Source of the DNA: JAHCHG01 sp965214585
GTDB lineage: Bacteria; Acidobacteriota; Blastocatellia; Pyrinomonadales; Pyrinomonadaceae
Direction: 5' to 3'
DNA length: 64,000 bases
Assembly (NCBI GenBank): GCA_965214585.1
Contig: OZ243957.1
Coordinates: forward strand, 1,550,001 to 1,614,000
Shown: piece by piece, positions 9,081 through 17,417 of the stretch
Position numbering within the stretch: the stretch's first letter is position 1
Layout of the letters: every line of letters begins with the position of its first letter
Program-made: the position numbers and the translations under genes
The notes under the pieces: generated by a model
Told to the model about the DNA's origin: nothing
The model's input: the letters and a program-made list of their open reading frames with translations, nothing else
Databases searched by the model: none

Positions 9081-9704
9081 ATGTCAAATATTGAACAATT
9101 AGCGTGGGAAATGTATAGAAATGAAGGCGAAGAAGAAGTTGGCAGAAGGTTTTTCATTAATTACTTAAATCAGATAAAAAACTTCGGAACTAAAGATTTA
9201 CTAAAGTTCTATATGAAAAATTTTTCGGCTAAATACTTTAATTCGTTAATGATGGCATTACCGGAATTATGGCAGAATTTTACGGTTGAAGACTGGATTG
9301 AATTATTAGAAAATTTGGGTGAAAGACCATTAGAGCCGAAAAAGGGAGAAGTTGGCGATTATGGAAACTTTGCTGATATTCAGTTTCTATGTAAATTTCT
9401 GGAGATTGATGGACTTAATCTTTACTTAAAATATACTGAATCAGCAATTGAGAACAAAATTGCCGTCATTAATTATATGCAAGGTTTTTCAGATGAATTT
9501 ATTAAGGATGAGATGGATTTTGAGGACTTGAGTGAAGGAGATGACAATATGTATGATGGATTTACATATTTTGATTTAAAGAAAGCCAAGCAAAATTTGT
9601 TAAAAGACCCAAGAATTAGGGAATTTCCGCAAAACCCAAAACAGGTGAAAAAATATATTGAGAAAGTTTCTTCAGAATTTAAGGAAGTAAGGCAAACAGT
9701 TTAG
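9081..9704 (+). CDS. Putative immunity protein of cassette A2
   Basis: A 207-residue acidic, helix-rich cytosolic protein starting MSNIEQLAWEMYRNEGEEEV, with no recognised domain. It begins 11 bp after the orphan toxin stop, preceded by CTGGAGATACT (SD-like GGAG), and is followed by an intrinsic terminator. Its position is the only functional clue: it occupies the slot filled by an immunity gene in every other module. AT-rich relative to the surrounding housekeeping genes. Confidence 0.5.
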   Translation: MSNIEQLAWEMYRNEGEEEVGRRFFINYLNQIKNFGTKDLLKFYMKNFSAKYFNSLMMALPELWQNFTVEDWIELLENLGERPLEPKKGEVGDYGNFADIQFLCKFLEIDGLNLYLKYTESAIENKIAVINYMQGFSDEFIKDEMDFEDLSEGDDNMYDGFTYFDLKKAKQNLLKDPRIREFPQNPKQVKKYIEKVSSEFKEVRQTV

Positions 9705-9728
9705 CGTTACAGATTAATTAGAAAACGA

Positions 9729-9757
9729 AAGCAAGTTTAACAACTTGCTTTTTGTTA
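9729..9757 (+). terminator. Intrinsic terminator after immunity gene A2
   Basis: A 9-bp perfect stem, AAGCAAGTT (9729-9737) with AACTTGCTT (9742-9750), loop TAAC, then a T-rich tail. Confidence 0.75.
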
Positions 9758-9824
9758 TTTGAAAATCACAGATGATGCGCCGAAACCTTGAAGGAAAACT
9801 TGACGGCGACGGAGTTAAGCGCAG
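9751..9824 (+). pseudogene. Tipless remnant of toxin middle region (copy A3)
   Basis: After the terminator comes TTATTTGAAAAT (9755-9766), then about 58 bp matching the toxin middle region (CAGATGATGCGCCG onward to GTTAAGCGC). It stops without any tip or immunity gene. The TTATTTGAAAAT junction recurs before cassettes in locus C (39855 and 41197). Confidence 0.75.
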
Positions 9825-9888
9825 TAATTTATAGAAACAAATTTACGGTAACTTGAGAAAATTTGCACATTATCGCAAAATATAGGAA

Positions 9889-9928
9889 ACGTCAGTTCAA
9901 AATGTTTGGACTGGCGTTCTATTTATTT
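9889..9928 (+). terminator. Second hairpin terminator before dnaJ
   Basis: AACGTCAGTTC (9889-9899) pairs, with two G-U wobbles, with GGACTGGCGTT (9909-9919), followed by CTATTTATTTT. It would insulate dnaJ from toxin-locus transcription, so dnaJ probably needs its own promoter in 9920-9985. Confidence 0.6.
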
Positions 9929-9985
9929 TATATTTTGAATTTTATATTATTTTTATTTGAGTTATATTTTTAATTTTCGCAGGTT

Positions 9986-11095
9986 ATGAGCAAAAGAGAT
10001 TATTACGAAGTTTTGGGCGTGTCGAAAACCGCCGTAGATGTTGAGATAAAAACGGCTTATCGGAAATTGGCGATCAAATATCACCCGGATAAGAACCCGG
10101 ACGACCCGGAAGCGGAGGAAAAATTTAAGGAAGCGGCGGAAGCCTACGCGGTTTTGTCGGACGAGAGCAAACGCGCGAGTTATGACCGATTCGGACACGC
10201 CGGAGTCGGCGCGGGCGCGGGCGGCGGATTCGATCCGGGATTTGCCAATATCGAAGACATTTTTGATCTTTTCGGTTTCGGCGATATGTTCGGCGGGCGC
10301 GGCGGCGCGTCGAGGCGTTCGACAATTCAGCGCGGTGCTGATCTGCGTTACGATTTGCAGATAACTTTAGAAGAAGCCGCCGCCGGAAAAGAAGAAAAAA
10401 TAAAAATTCCGCGCCTTGAAAAATGCGAAGAATGCGAAGGCAAAGGAACGGAAAGCGGAAGTGAGCCGGAAATTTGCATAACCTGTAACGGAAGCGGGCA
10501 GACGCGTTATCAGCAAGGGTTTTTCAGCGTAATGCGAACTTGCGCGAATTGCGGCGGAAAAGGTCAGATCATAAAAAATCCGTGCAAAAACTGCGGCGGC
10601 GCGGGCAGAGTCGAAAAGGAAAAAACTCTGGAGATAAAAATTCCGGCGGGCGTTGAAACGGGTTCGCGTCTGCGCGTCAACGGCGAAGGCGAAGCGGGCG
10701 AAAACGGCGGTCCGGCGGGCAATCTGTTTGTCGTCATTCACGTTAAGGAACACGAAATGTTTGAACGGCAGGGCGCAAATCTTTATGCCGCCGTTCCCGT
10801 ATCATTCGCGCAAGCCGCGCTCGGCGCGGAAATAAAAGTTAAAACGCTCGACGACGAAAAGGATTTGAAAATTCCCGCCGGAACTCAGACGGGAACGGTT
10901 TTCCGCATTAAAAGCGAAGGAATGCCGAGTTTAAGCGGACGCGGAAAAGGAGATTTGTTCGTCGCCGTTACTTTAATCACGCCGAAATCCTTAAACAGAG
11001 AACAAAGAAAACTGCTCGAAAAACTTGCTGAAATCGAAGACGTAGAATTTCAGGACGAGGGATTTATGGATAAGGTAAGAAATATTTTCGGGTAA
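9986..11095 (+). CDS. dnaJ: Chaperone protein DnaJ
   Basis: A 369-residue Hsp40 that delivers clients to DnaK and stimulates its ATPase. The J-domain has the HPD triad (YHPDKNPDD, residues about 32-40), then a Gly/Phe-rich linker (FGDMFGGRGG), the zinc domain with four cysteine motifs (CEECEGKG, CITCNGSG, CANCGGKG, CKNCGGAG) and the two C-terminal beta-domains. All catalytic and zinc residues are present. It is the expected partner of dnaK upstream but is separated from it by toxin locus A and two terminators. Confidence 0.97.
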   Translation: MSKRDYYEVLGVSKTAVDVEIKTAYRKLAIKYHPDKNPDDPEAEEKFKEAAEAYAVLSDESKRASYDRFGHAGVGAGAGGGFDPGFANIEDIFDLFGFGDMFGGRGGASRRSTIQRGADLRYDLQITLEEAAAGKEEKIKIPRLEKCEECEGKGTESGSEPEICITCNGSGQTRYQQGFFSVMRTCANCGGKGQIIKNPCKNCGGAGRVEKEKTLEIKIPAGVETGSRLRVNGEGEAGENGGPAGNLFVVIHVKEHEMFERQGANLYAAVPVSFAQAALGAEIKVKTLDDEKDLKIPAGTQTGTVFRIKSEGMPSLSGRGKGDLFVAVTLITPKSLNREQRKLLEKLAEIEDVEFQDEGFMDKVRNIFG

Positions 11096-11305
11096 AATTG
11101 ATTGCGAAAATAAGAAAGAGAACGGCTTGGATATAGAGCAAATTAAAAATTGATATAAAGTTTGCAATCTGTAATTTTTAGATTTTAATATCGCCAGCTT
11201 AATTATCAATGCTTGATTTGTATTTGATAATTAAGTCCGCGAGAAATCTGATAAATTTAGACTGAGTAACAAACTTAAAATTAAGTGAAGCGTTTGAGTT
11301 TTGGG

Positions 11306-11446
11306 AAAGCGGGCGCAGAGCAACCCTTCCAGACCTGTAATCTTTTTAATCTTGAGTTGGAAAATGTTAATAATAACTCAAGATAGAGTAAAGAAGATAA
11401 GATAAACAAATTGAAAGGTCGGGAAGGGTTGCTCTGCGCCCGCTTT
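11306..11446. repeat. Nested palindromic element in 484-bp gene-free gap
   Basis: Arms of 31 bp at 11306-11336 and 11416-11446 are inverted repeats with one mismatch (AGCGGGCGCAGAGCAACCCT). Inside is a second inverted pair (TCTTGAGTT / AACTCAAGA). The remainder of 11096-11579 shows no gene. The structure could be a MITE, a bidirectional terminator between the convergent dnaJ and exosortase genes, or both. Confidence 0.7.
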
Positions 11447-11579
11447 TCAGGCTTATATTTCTCTAAGGCGGCGGTTTATTCCGGCTCTGTTACTAAGGCA
11501 GAAAAATTATCAATTTGATCTTATCAAAACTTAAAACGCTCTATTTCGCCGTTCTATTTTTCACATCAAATTTTCAATT

Positions 11580-13181
11580 TTATTCGGGAACGTAACCGGA
11601 AATTCTCTCGGCGATTTCCGCCGATAAATTGGCTGCCGCTTTTGTCGCTTCTGTTTCCGAATCGCCGACGCTGGTCATTACGCGCACCATCGCGCCGTCT
11701 GAACGGCGACGGGAAATGCTGTCGAAAATCGTATAAATTTTGTCTTCGTATTCGCTTGCCGTCGAGCGTCCGCGTCCCTGATACCAGTAAATTAAAACTT
11801 CTTCGTAAACGCCGTTTTCGATAATAAATTTGTTTGCTTCAAATGTTTCGCCCGAATCGGTTTTGATCTGGATGCGTTCCGGCTCTTTCATCACCCAACC
11901 CGCGCCCGGCAAGCAATTTTGCGGACTGTGATAAGTTGCGCCCGTTTTCTGCGAGCCGTAATAACCAATGTAAATATTGGCAAGACGATTTTCGTCCGAA
12001 ACGTATTCGCGCATCGTGTAATCCGTCGCGCCCAGAACTTTTTCGGTTTGTTCGTCAAAACGAATCTCGCTGCCCTTTTGCCGCCAATCGTCAAACTGCG
12101 CCGAGAATTTCCGCAAAGGTTTTCGTTCGATTTTCGCTTCACCGCGCTGCTCAAACCAATTGATAAACAAACCGCCGAAAATCAATACGCCGACGAGCAG
12201 ATAAATCTGTGAATTGTAAATTGTAAATTGTAAATCGGACTTTGGACTTTGGACTTTGGACTTCGGACTTCGGGTTTTGGACTGAATTTTGAGCAAAATA
12301 AAATTTACTAAAATCAGCAATCCGAGAGCCGCGACGTAAACGAGCCAGCCGGACATTTCGTGCCAGAAGCCGCTTGTGATTTGTTTGCCGTAATAAAAAG
12401 TTAAAACTCCGGTTGCCGTAACGCGAGCCGCATTTGTGAAAATCGCAATCGGAATCGCCGAAAACATCAGAATTGCGGTGCGCCAAAAGTCGAAATTTTT
12501 TACAAAACCGAACAAACTTTCGCCGATTTTCCCGCGTCTTTTTTTCGTGAAATAAGCAAGCACGAGCGCGAGCGTAACGAGCGTCATCAAAGAGCGAATT
12601 CCGCTGCACGCTTCGACGACTTCGAGCGCGACGATTTGCGTCGAGCCTTCGGGCAGAATTTCTATCACGTTTCCCTTTCTGACCGACGCGACCTCAAAAA
12701 CTCTGATTCCCCAAGTTGCAAACTGCGAAGCCCAAAGCTGCAATGGAAATGCGATTTTGTTAAAAATTATCTGCGGAATCGGAATCGTTAAAATGAGCAG
12801 AACAAAGGGAACGACGAGATTTTTCAAAAGTTTCGCGCCGAAAAAATAAACGACGATTCCGGCGAGCATTAGGACGAGAGAAATTCTCTGCAAAAAAAGT
12901 TCCGCGCCGAGCGTTCCGGCGAAAAGCAGTAAAAATGCCGTTAAAATAAAAGATGCGCCAAGCGGAATAGTCGGTTTTTCCCGCACATTTTTCAATTTTC
13001 CGAATTCGAGCCAAATTATATAACCGACGACGAACGGAACTAAAAGTCCGTGCGAATAATTTTCATCCGTCCACCAATCGTAACCGAGTTTCGCTAAAAC
13101 GGTTGCGTATAAAAAACACAGAGCCGCCGCAACCGAAAACGGTTTCCATAAATTTTTGAAGTTGATTGCAGACGAATTCAT
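11580..13181 (-). CDS. Exosortase fused to EpsI domain
   Basis: A 533-residue membrane protein. The N-terminal ~300 residues are an exosortase (transpeptidase-like enzyme that processes PEP-CTERM-type sorting signals): about eight hydrophobic segments, the active Cys in EACSGIRS (about residue 193), the conserved Arg in NAARVTAT (about 250) and His in FWHEMSGW (about 272). Residues about 330-533 are an EpsI domain (ATYHSPQNCLPGAGWVM). Between the two lies a linker encoded by heptanucleotide repeats (12209-12283). No obvious PEP-CTERM target protein is in the window, so its clients are elsewhere. It is transcribed convergently with dnaJ. Confidence 0.9.
   Translation of the reverse strand: MNSSAINFKNLWKPFSVAAALCFLYATVLAKLGYDWWTDENYSHGLLVPFVVGYIIWLEFGKLKNVREKPTIPLGASFILTAFLLLFAGTLGAELFLQRISLVLMLAGIVVYFFGAKLLKNLVVPFVLLILTIPIPQIIFNKIAFPLQLWASQFATWGIRVFEVASVRKGNVIEILPEGSTQIVALEVVEACSGIRSLMTLVTLALVLAYFTKKRRGKIGESLFGFVKNFDFWRTAILMFSAIPIAIFTNAARVTATGVLTFYYGKQITSGFWHEMSGWLVYVAALGLLILVNFILLKIQSKTRSPKSKVQSPKSDLQFTIYNSQIYLLVGVLIFGGLFINWFEQRGEAKIERKPLRKFSAQFDDWRQKGSEIRFDEQTEKVLGATDYTMREYVSDENRLANIYIGYYGSQKTGATYHSPQNCLPGAGWVMKEPERIQIKTDSGETFEANKFIIENGVYEEVLIYWYQGRGRSTASEYEDKIYTIFDSISRRRSDGAMVRVMTSVGDSETEATKAAANLSAEIAERISGYVPE
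12209..12283 (-). repeat. Heptanucleotide arrays inside exosortase gene
   Basis: On the coding strand, GTCCAAA-type units are followed by ATTTACA-type units, all 7 bp. They encode the low-complexity linker SPKSKVQSPKSDLQFTIYNS between the two domains. The same unit types occur in the flavoprotein gene (16643), moaA (29970) and intergenic arrays (51381, 58420). Confidence 0.85.
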
Positions 13182-13301
13182 TTTGAAACTCTCGACGGGA
13201 AGGAAAAGAAAAGCGCGGTAATTTTCCGCACTCGTTTCAATTATATATGTTTCGGGTGGGAATATTCAACAAAAAAATCGGAGCGCGGGAAAAGAAGATA
13301 A

Positions 13302-13380
13302 CTTAGCAGCATCGTGCGCGAACCGAGTGGGCGATGCAAACGTAATAAACGCATCGGCTCATACTGAGGATACTGACAGG
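13302..13380. repeat. Diverged palindromic repeat (family E)
   Basis: The reverse complement shares CTGTCAG and TGAGCCGATGCGTT with the better-preserved copy at 15979-16055. It lies between exosortase and the polyprenyl synthase, abutting the latter's stop codon. Confidence 0.5.
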
Positions 13381-13385
13381 CGTTT

Positions 13386-14291
13386 TCATTTTTTCCTGTA
13401 CAGAATAAATTCGGCTATCTCGCATAAAAGTTCCGTCGGCTTGTCGGTCTTTTCAAGTTCCGCGCACGCTTCCCTGTAAATTTTTTCAGCAAGTTCGCGG
13501 GTTTTCTCCAATCCGTAAAATGCCGGATACGTTGCTTTTTCCGCCGAAACGTCTTTTCCCGCCGTTTTGCCCAAAATTTCCGTTGTCTGCGTTACGTCAA
13601 GCAGATCGTCGGTTATTTGAAACAGAAGACCGAGTTTTGAGGCGTAGTTTTCGATATGTTTTATTTCATCTTCGCTCGCTTCGGCGATTATCGCGCCCGA
13701 TTTTGCTGAAACGGAAATCATCGCGCCGGTTTTGCTTTGGTGAATTTGTTCCAAATCTTCTATCGAAACGCTTTTTCCGTTTCCTTCCGCGTCCAAATCC
13801 ATTTGCTGTCCGGCAACCATTCCGAAAGGCGTTCCCGAAGCGTCGGCGATTTCCGAAATTAATCTCAGACGAATTTCCGCCGACAAATTTTCGTCTTTGG
13901 CAATCGTCTGAAACGCCGCGTTCTGCAAAGCGTCGCCCGCCAAAATTGCCGTCGCTTCGTCAAACTTTTTATGACAAGTCTGCCGCCCGCGCCGCAGATC
14001 GTCGTCGTCCATCGCCGGCAGATCATCGTGAATCAGCGAATATGTGTGAATCATTTCGATTGCGGCGGCGCATCCGACGAGTTTTTCGGCTTTCGCTCCG
14101 AACGATTTGCCGACGGCGAAAACGAGCGCGGGACGAAAACGCTTGCCGCCCGCAAAAAGACTATGGCGAATTGCCTGATGAAGTCTTTTCGGCTCAACCG
14201 TTTCCGGCGGCACAATCTGATCGAGTTTTTCGCCGACAATCTGCGCGTATTCGGCGAAAAATTTTTCCGGTTTTTTCTTTTCGGGAATCAT
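13386..14291 (-). CDS. ispA: Polyprenyl (farnesyl/geranylgeranyl) diphosphate synthase
   Basis: A 301-residue trans-prenyltransferase that condenses IPP with allylic diphosphates. Both aspartate-rich motifs are present: DDLPAMDDDDLRRG (first DDxxxxD type, about residue 90-103) and QITDDLLDVT (second, about 226). Also GGKRFRP near residue 47 and the KTG motif (HQSKTGAMI). The DDxxxxD spacing and small residues before it are typical of bacterial short-chain FPP/GGPP synthases. It stands with a geranylgeranyl-reductase-like gene 2 kb away, consistent with isoprenoid lipid or quinone synthesis. The exact chain length is not predictable by eye. Confidence 0.9.
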   Translation of the reverse strand: MIPEKKKPEKFFAEYAQIVGEKLDQIVPPETVEPKRLHQAIRHSLFAGGKRFRPALVFAVGKSFGAKAEKLVGCAAAIEMIHTYSLIHDDLPAMDDDDLRRGRQTCHKKFDEATAILAGDALQNAAFQTIAKDENLSAEIRLRLISEIADASGTPFGMVAGQQMDLDAEGNGKSVSIEDLEQIHQSKTGAMISVSAKSGAIIAEASEDEIKHIENYASKLGLLFQITDDLLDVTQTTEILGKTAGKDVSAEKATYPAFYGLEKTRELAEKIYREACAELEKTDKPTELLCEIAEFILYRKK

Positions 14292-14329
14292 TTGGAACAG
14301 TTTTTAATCAAATCGGAAAATAAGATTTT

Positions 14330-14435
14330 GGTAGTGAACTAAAAGTAATGCTGACAAGTTTTTTATTATGAATTGCCGTCTGCTTTAGCTAAAGCAGACG
14401 GCAATTCATAAAGCCTGTCCTCTTAGTTTACTACC
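14330..14435. mobile_element. MITE family C, short copy
   Basis: Ends are GGTAGTGAACTAAAAG and CTTAGTTTACTACC (inverted). The centre is a perfect hairpin, ATTGCCGTCTGCTTTAGCTA and its complement. It is a deletion derivative of the 255-bp copy at 26001-26255. Confidence 0.75.
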
Positions 14436-14576
14436 AAGATTTTAAATAAGTTTTGTTACCTAATATCAAATCTAAACCCGCACTCTTTTAAGTGCAAGTA
14501 AAATTTGCGCTTTGTTTGATTTTTTGTATGAAATTATTAATCAAGCAGTTCAGAAAAAGTTTCGTGATTTATCGGG

Positions 14577-14937
14577 GGAAATTTTATTGCAGATTTTAAC
14601 CGTCAAATATATTTGATAATTGATAGATGATATTTAATAATGTGAATCAAGAGTTGAAATTTTTCTAATGGAACGCCGTCCATCTTGGCGGCAGCAAACG
14701 CGGCAAGCGTTTGAGCAAAGCTGAATTTCTCGAATGAGCATTGTAGCTGTAAAGTTCCGCAACCGAAATTTTCGCGCTCCCGCGCTCATTGCCGCCAAGA
14801 TGGTCGGCGTTCCGGTTCTACTCTTGATTCGCATTAATAGATAAATCAAATTCTAAAAGGCTGACACGCAACAAAATTATCAATTATCAAATCTCAATTA
14901 TCAATTATATTTTAGGTTTCTTTTGTAAATTATTATA
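14577..14937. repeat. Repeat R1 interrupted by element B
   Basis: Outer parts 14577-14631 and 14841-14937 together match, in inverse orientation, the uninterrupted repeat at 56548-56687 (shared phrases TTTTATTGCAGA, AATCAAATTCTAAAAGGCTG, CGCAACAAAATTATCA). This and the MITE at 14330 fill the 705-bp gap 14292-14996, which has no gene. Confidence 0.75.
14632..14840. mobile_element. MITE-like element B nested in R1
   Basis: Terminal inverted repeats contain GAATCAAGAGT / ACTCTTGATTC (14644 and 14820). The inner arms, GGAACGCCGTCCATCTTGGC (14670) and its near-complement (ending 14813), match the element at 50427-50568. Its absence from the sister R1 copy at 56.5 kb shows it inserted later. Confidence 0.75.
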
Positions 14938-14996
14938 TTTGAAAACATATACTCACCTGCTTAGTATTATTTTCGATTTTCAAAGAATCCGGGAAT

Positions 14997-15956
14997 TTAT
15001 TTCCTTTGGTAAATTTCTGCGTTCGTTCCGATTTCGGTTGCGATTTTATCTTGTGTTTCCGCGTAATCGAGATGCGCGACGGTTTCGCTGATTGCCAGAA
15101 AGCGGTGAACGTCGCTGCCGATTGCATCGGGAAAAAGTTCTTTGGTAAGTTCCCAAATTGTCGCGCCGTTTTCGGGGATTAGCGAAATGAGTTTTTTCTG
15201 TCTGTCATCAATCCGGCGAACGTAGCGGTTGAAAATTTCTTCGTAATCGAAAATCGGTTCGCCGTGTCCGCCGTAAACCAGAGTCGGCGCGTAACTCCTG
15301 ATTTTGGCAAGACTTACGAGATATTCTCCGATTGAATTAAAGCGTTTCGATTTGTTAAAAGGATCGGGGGAAATTATCGGATTCGGCGTGATTCTTTTTA
15401 AAACCGTATCGCCGCAAATTACCGTTCGGTTGGCTTCGCGGACAAATGAACAAGAACCGGGCGTGTGTCCGGGCGTGTGCAGAACCTTGAGCATTCCGCT
15501 TGAAAATTCAAATTCCGTTGTATCGGAAAGAGCCGAAAATTCGCCGCTTTTCAAAGCGTCCGTGAAAACGCTCATTTTTTTATAAATTTCCCGCAATTTG
15601 TGCAGAATCTCGTCGGGAATTCCGGCGCGTTGCAGGATTTTTTCGTTTTCCGTTTCGTCAAATTCTTCAAAAAGATGTCCCGTTTCCCAATCGTGTATAA
15701 AAACTTCCGCATCTTTTGCTTGGTCGCGCACTTTTTTCGTCAAACCCGAATGGTCAACGTGCGCGTGAGTCAGGAAAATGCGCTGAATGTCCGCCAAATC
15801 AACTCCGTTTTGTTTTAATTTCTCGCGCAGAACTTTTTCGGCTTCGGCGGTTTTCGGTCCGACATCAATTAGAGTGATCGGTTCTTCTTTAATCAGATAA
15901 ACATTGACATCGCCGATGTAAAAAGGCGTTGGAACGGAAAGCGGAATGATTTTCAT
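14997..15956 (-). CDS. MBL-fold metallo-hydrolase
   Basis: A 319-residue metallo-beta-lactamase-fold hydrolase. Motifs: FLTHAHVDHSG (HxHxDH, about residue 63-70), HTPGHTPGS (about 165), GDTVL and YGGHGEPI. A C-terminal helical domain of about 75 residues follows, like RNase Z/glyoxalase-II-like proteins with an added winged helix (LACTB2-like). The ATG at 15956 is preferred: the 28-residue upstream extension of the frame runs into the palindromic repeat at 15979-16055. The substrate cannot be predicted. Unlinked in direction to the next gene. Confidence 0.8.
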   Translation of the reverse strand: MKIIPLSVPTPFYIGDVNVYLIKEEPITLIDVGPKTAEAEKVLREKLKQNGVDLADIQRIFLTHAHVDHSGLTKKVRDQAKDAEVFIHDWETGHLFEEFDETENEKILQRAGIPDEILHKLREIYKKMSVFTDALKSGEFSALSDTTEFEFSSGMLKVLHTPGHTPGSCSFVREANRTVICGDTVLKRITPNPIISPDPFNKSKRFNSIGEYLVSLAKIRSYAPTLVYGGHGEPIFDYEEIFNRYVRRIDDRQKKLISLIPENGATIWELTKELFPDAIGSDVHRFLAISETVAHLDYAETQDKIATEIGTNAEIYQRK

Positions 15957-15978
15957 ATTTTGGATACTAAAAATTTGT

Positions 15979-16055
15979 GTCAGTAGCGTCCTAAGTGAGC
16001 CGATGCGTTCGTCGCGCCTGCACTTGACCAATCGGCTCACGCCGACGCTACTGAC
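15979..16055. repeat. Palindromic repeat (family E)
   Basis: 12-bp terminal inverted repeats GTCAGTAGCGTC / GACGCTACTGAC enclose a second inverted pair (GTGAGCCGAT / ATCGGCTCAC). It lies between two divergent genes. Confidence 0.75.
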
Positions 16056-16094
16056 TTATTTTGTAAAAGGTTATAATAACTTTTATTAGAGAGA

Positions 16095-17345
16095 ATGAGA
16101 AACAAATCCGAAATTCCAATTTCCGAATCCCGAATCGTCATTGTCGGCGCAGGTCCGGCGGGCGCGAGTTTGGCGATTCGGCTGGCAAAAAAAGGCTTTG
16201 ACGTAACTTTGATCGAGCGCGATAAATTTCCGCGCGAGAAACTTTGCGGTGAATTTATTTCGCCCGAATGCTCGAAGCATTTTCGGGAATTGGAAGTTTT
16301 TGATGAAATGCTCGACGCGGGCGGCGACAGAATTTCGGAAACGGTTTTTTACGCGGAAAGCGGAAAATCCGTCGGCGTTCCGAGCAAATGGTTTAATGCC
16401 GAATCGAAAAGTGCTTTGAGTTTGAGCCGCGCCGAAATGGATTTTATTCTTTTGGAAAAAGCGAAAAAATCGGGCGTTAAAGTTTTGGAAGAAACAAACG
16501 TCGTTGGGCTTTTGTTTGAAAAGGAAAAAGTCTGCGGCGTGAAAATCCGAGAAAAAAACGGCGAATCAAGGGAAATTTTTGCAGATTTGGCAGTTGACGC
16601 AAGCGGCAGAGCGAGTGTTTTAGGAAAAATGGCGGAAAGGCAGAAAGTCCAGAGTCCAGAGTCCGAAGTCCAGAGTCGAAAGAAAAAACAAATCCGAAAT
16701 CCCAAATCTCAAATCCCGCATCGGCTTGTCGGTTTTAAGACGCATTTGAAAAATGTGAATTTGGAAAAGGGCGTTTGCGAAATTTATTTTTTTCGCGGCG
16801 GTTACGGCGGTTTGAGTTTTGTTGAAAACAATCTGGCGAATCATTGTTTTTTGATCGAAGCCGAAATTGTTAAACAGTTCGGCGGCGATGCGGATAAAAT
16901 CGTCGAAAACGTCGTGCTTGCGAACAGACGCGCTTTTCAGACTTTGAAAGATGCCGAGCCGGTTGACGACTGGCTGGCAATTTCGGTTGATAATTTCGGC
17001 GCGAAAAATTTGAGTTTGGCGAAAAATCTGTTTGCCGTCGGCGATGCCGGAGCGTTTATTGATCCGTTTACGGGCAGCGGAATGCTGATGGCTTTTGAAA
17101 GCGCGGAGATTTTAGCCGAAACAATCGCCGAAAGCTCATCTGATAAGATCGCGGAAAATTATAAAGTTTTCCACAAGCGGAAATTTCAGAAAAGACTGCT
17201 GATCTGTTCGATTATGCGCCGCGCCGCATTTTCGCCGAAGTTTGCAAAATCGCTGATTTTTCTTTTGAGTTTGAGCGAGAAAGCCCGCAAAATTTTAGCG
17301 CGTTCCACCAGAAAAATGCCCGACGTTATTAAAGATAAGCGATGA
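16095..17345 (+). CDS. Geranylgeranyl reductase family FAD-dependent oxidoreductase
   Basis: A 416-residue flavoprotein. The N-terminal Rossmann dinucleotide motif VGAGPAGASLAIRLAKKG (residues about 17-34) is followed by REKLCGEFISPE, typical of geranylgeranyl-reductase-like and halogenase-like monooxygenases; the second FAD motif is GDAGAFIDPFTGSGM (about 315). It likely reduces or oxidises an isoprenoid or other lipid. Around residues 183-209 an insertion (KVQSPESEVQSRKKKQIRNP) is encoded by heptanucleotide repeats, probably a surface loop. A polyprenyl synthase lies upstream on the other strand. The specific substrate is unknown. Confidence 0.85.
   Translation: MRNKSEIPISESRIVIVGAGPAGASLAIRLAKKGFDVTLIERDKFPREKLCGEFISPECSKHFRELEVFDEMLDAGGDRISETVFYAESGKSVGVPSKWFNAESKSALSLSRAEMDFILLEKAKKSGVKVLEETNVVGLLFEKEKVCGVKIREKNGESREIFADLAVDASGRASVLGKMAERQKVQSPESEVQSRKKKQIRNPKSQIPHRLVGFKTHLKNVNLEKGVCEIYFFRGGYGGLSFVENNLANHCFLIEAEIVKQFGGDADKIVENVVLANRRAFQTLKDAEPVDDWLAISVDNFGAKNLSLAKNLFAVGDAGAFIDPFTGSGMLMAFESAEILAETIAESSSDKIAENYKVFHKRKFQKRLLICSIMRRAAFSPKFAKSLIFLLSLSEKARKILARSTRKMPDVIKDKR
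16643..16720 (+). repeat. Heptanucleotide arrays inside flavoprotein gene
   Basis: AGTCCAG-type 7-bp units are followed by AAATCCC-type 7-bp units. They are read in frame as VQSPESEVQS then IRNPKSQIP. Same architecture as at 12209 and 29970. Confidence 0.85.
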
Positions 17346-17381
17346 ATTAAAAAATCCGGTTAAAATAATTTGCAAAAATCG

Positions 17382-17409
17382 GGAAACAATTCGGACTTTT
17401 TGCCGATAA
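17382..17409 (+). promoter_or_regulatory. Shared toxin-locus promoter motif, locus B
   Basis: GGAAAC (17382-17387), 16 bp, CGATAA (17404-17409), then CTTATATTAA. The flanking AATTCG matches the locus A motif. A MITE (17418-17603) now separates it from the ATG at 17630; without the MITE the gap would be about 35 bp, close to the 41 bp of locus A. Confidence 0.55.
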
Positions 17410-17417
17410 CTTATATT

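Noticed and set aside
12209..12283. Possible CRISPR-like array
   Set aside because: Units are 7 bp with no spacers and lie inside a coding frame; no cas genes nearby.
17382..17409. Reading the GCCGATAA part of the toxin motif as a sigma-28 (flagellar) -10 box
   Set aside because: Locus A has AGCGATAA rather than GCCGATAA, no TAAA-type -35 at the right distance, and the conserved upstream box is GGAAAC at a longer spacing.
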